Of a DNA stretch of 64,000 nt, positions 63,940 through 64,000 are shown piece by piece; positions within the stretch are counted from its first letter, which is position 1; the number at the start of each line of letters is the position of its first letter. Source of the stretch: Neoceratodus forsteri. Lineage: Eukaryota; Chordata; Ceratodontiformes; Ceratodontidae. The stretch is from positions 610,758,501-610,822,500 of the forward strand of contig JADMNL010000023.1 in assembly GCA_016271365.2 (NCBI GenBank). The letters run 5' to 3'. The notes under the pieces are model-generated. The model had not been told where the DNA came from and searched no databases. It saw nothing but the letters and a program-made list of their open reading frames with translations. A program made the translations under genes and the position numbers.

Positions 63940-64000
63940 TGTAAAAAACTTCACTAATGCATCAGTTAGGTTCTTCTACAGTGAAAAAGCAAGGAAATTC
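63940..64000. mobile_element. Left end of another palindrome/TIR element, cut by the window
   Basis: GTAAAAAACTTCACTAATGC, then ATCAGTTAGG, TCTACAGTGAAAAAG and AAGGAAATTC, follow the same order as 63498-63560. Only about 60 bases are visible. Confidence 0.6.

Noticed and set aside
1..64000. CRISPR arrays, bacterial operons, ribosome binding sites, rRNA
   Set aside because: No regular spacer-repeat structure or prokaryotic gene organisation exists. The tandem repeats present are minisatellites or LINE 5' repeats in a vertebrate-type genome.

Overview
This is vertebrate-type repeat DNA. I recognise no host protein-coding exon and no functional RNA gene. Nearly everything identifiable is a fossil mobile element. 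Two non-LTR (LINE) groups dominate. The first is CR1: ORF1 has a Cys-rich finger plus a GDSL-type esterase, ORF2 has an endonuclease (EN) and reverse transcriptase (RT), and the 3' ends carry the TTTCTATG-type octamer. The second is an L2/Rex1-like group whose ORF carries a 2A-like NPGP motif just before the EN, with 3' tails rich in short AT repeats. A tRNA-derived SINE with a MIR/CORE-like centre occurs twice. CR1 plus L2-like plus CORE-SINE content, with many foldback repeats, suggests a large-genome sarcopterygian (an amphibian such as a caecilian, a lungfish, or similar). That placement is inference and is weak.

Layout. 1-2.3 kb: an old minus-strand CR1-like fragment. 2.5-12.5 kb: mostly non-coding, with palindromic (foldback) repeats at 2.5, 3.0-4.05, 8.7 and 9.5 kb, a SINE at 6.2 kb, a long-TIR element at 10.4-11.6 kb and a GC-rich element at 11.6-12.5 kb. 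13.0-18.3 kb: CR1 copy A (+) split by a nested L2-like 3' fragment, then an L2-like copy J (-). 18.9-24.0 kb: CR1 copy B (+) with tandem 5' repeats. 24.7-29.4 kb: CR1 copy C (-), which has the best-kept esterase and EN. 29.8-31.4 kb: a minisatellite holding a second GC-rich element with terminal inverted repeats and a 6-bp target duplication. 31.4-35.1 kb: L2-like copy G (-). 36.7-42.3 kb: CR1 copy D (-). 42.3-47.8 kb: L2-like fragment I (-) and the nearly complete L2-like copy H (-). 49.4-57.1 kb: CR1 copies E and F (+), F with nested insertions. 57.4-64 kb: an array of alternating inverted units split by a poly(A) retroposon with a 13-bp target duplication, a duplicated exon/intron-like module, further palindromes, a degenerate hexamer satellite and a 378-bp palindromic element.

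How the parts relate. The autonomous LINEs (A-F for CR1; G, H, I, J, K for the 2A group) are all disabled by stops, frameshifts or truncation. The palindromic, TIR and GC-rich elements carry no recognisable enzyme and were presumably moved by enzymes encoded elsewhere. The poly(A) retroposon with a long target duplication points to an L1-type machinery not otherwise seen here. Nesting gives a relative order of insertion: for example L2-like into CR1 A, SINE into a CR1 fragment into CR1 F, and LINE H into a dispersed repeat whose uninterrupted paralogue lies at 57.1 kb. No decisive database search could be run; family names rest on motifs visible in the translated sequence and on comparing copies within the window.
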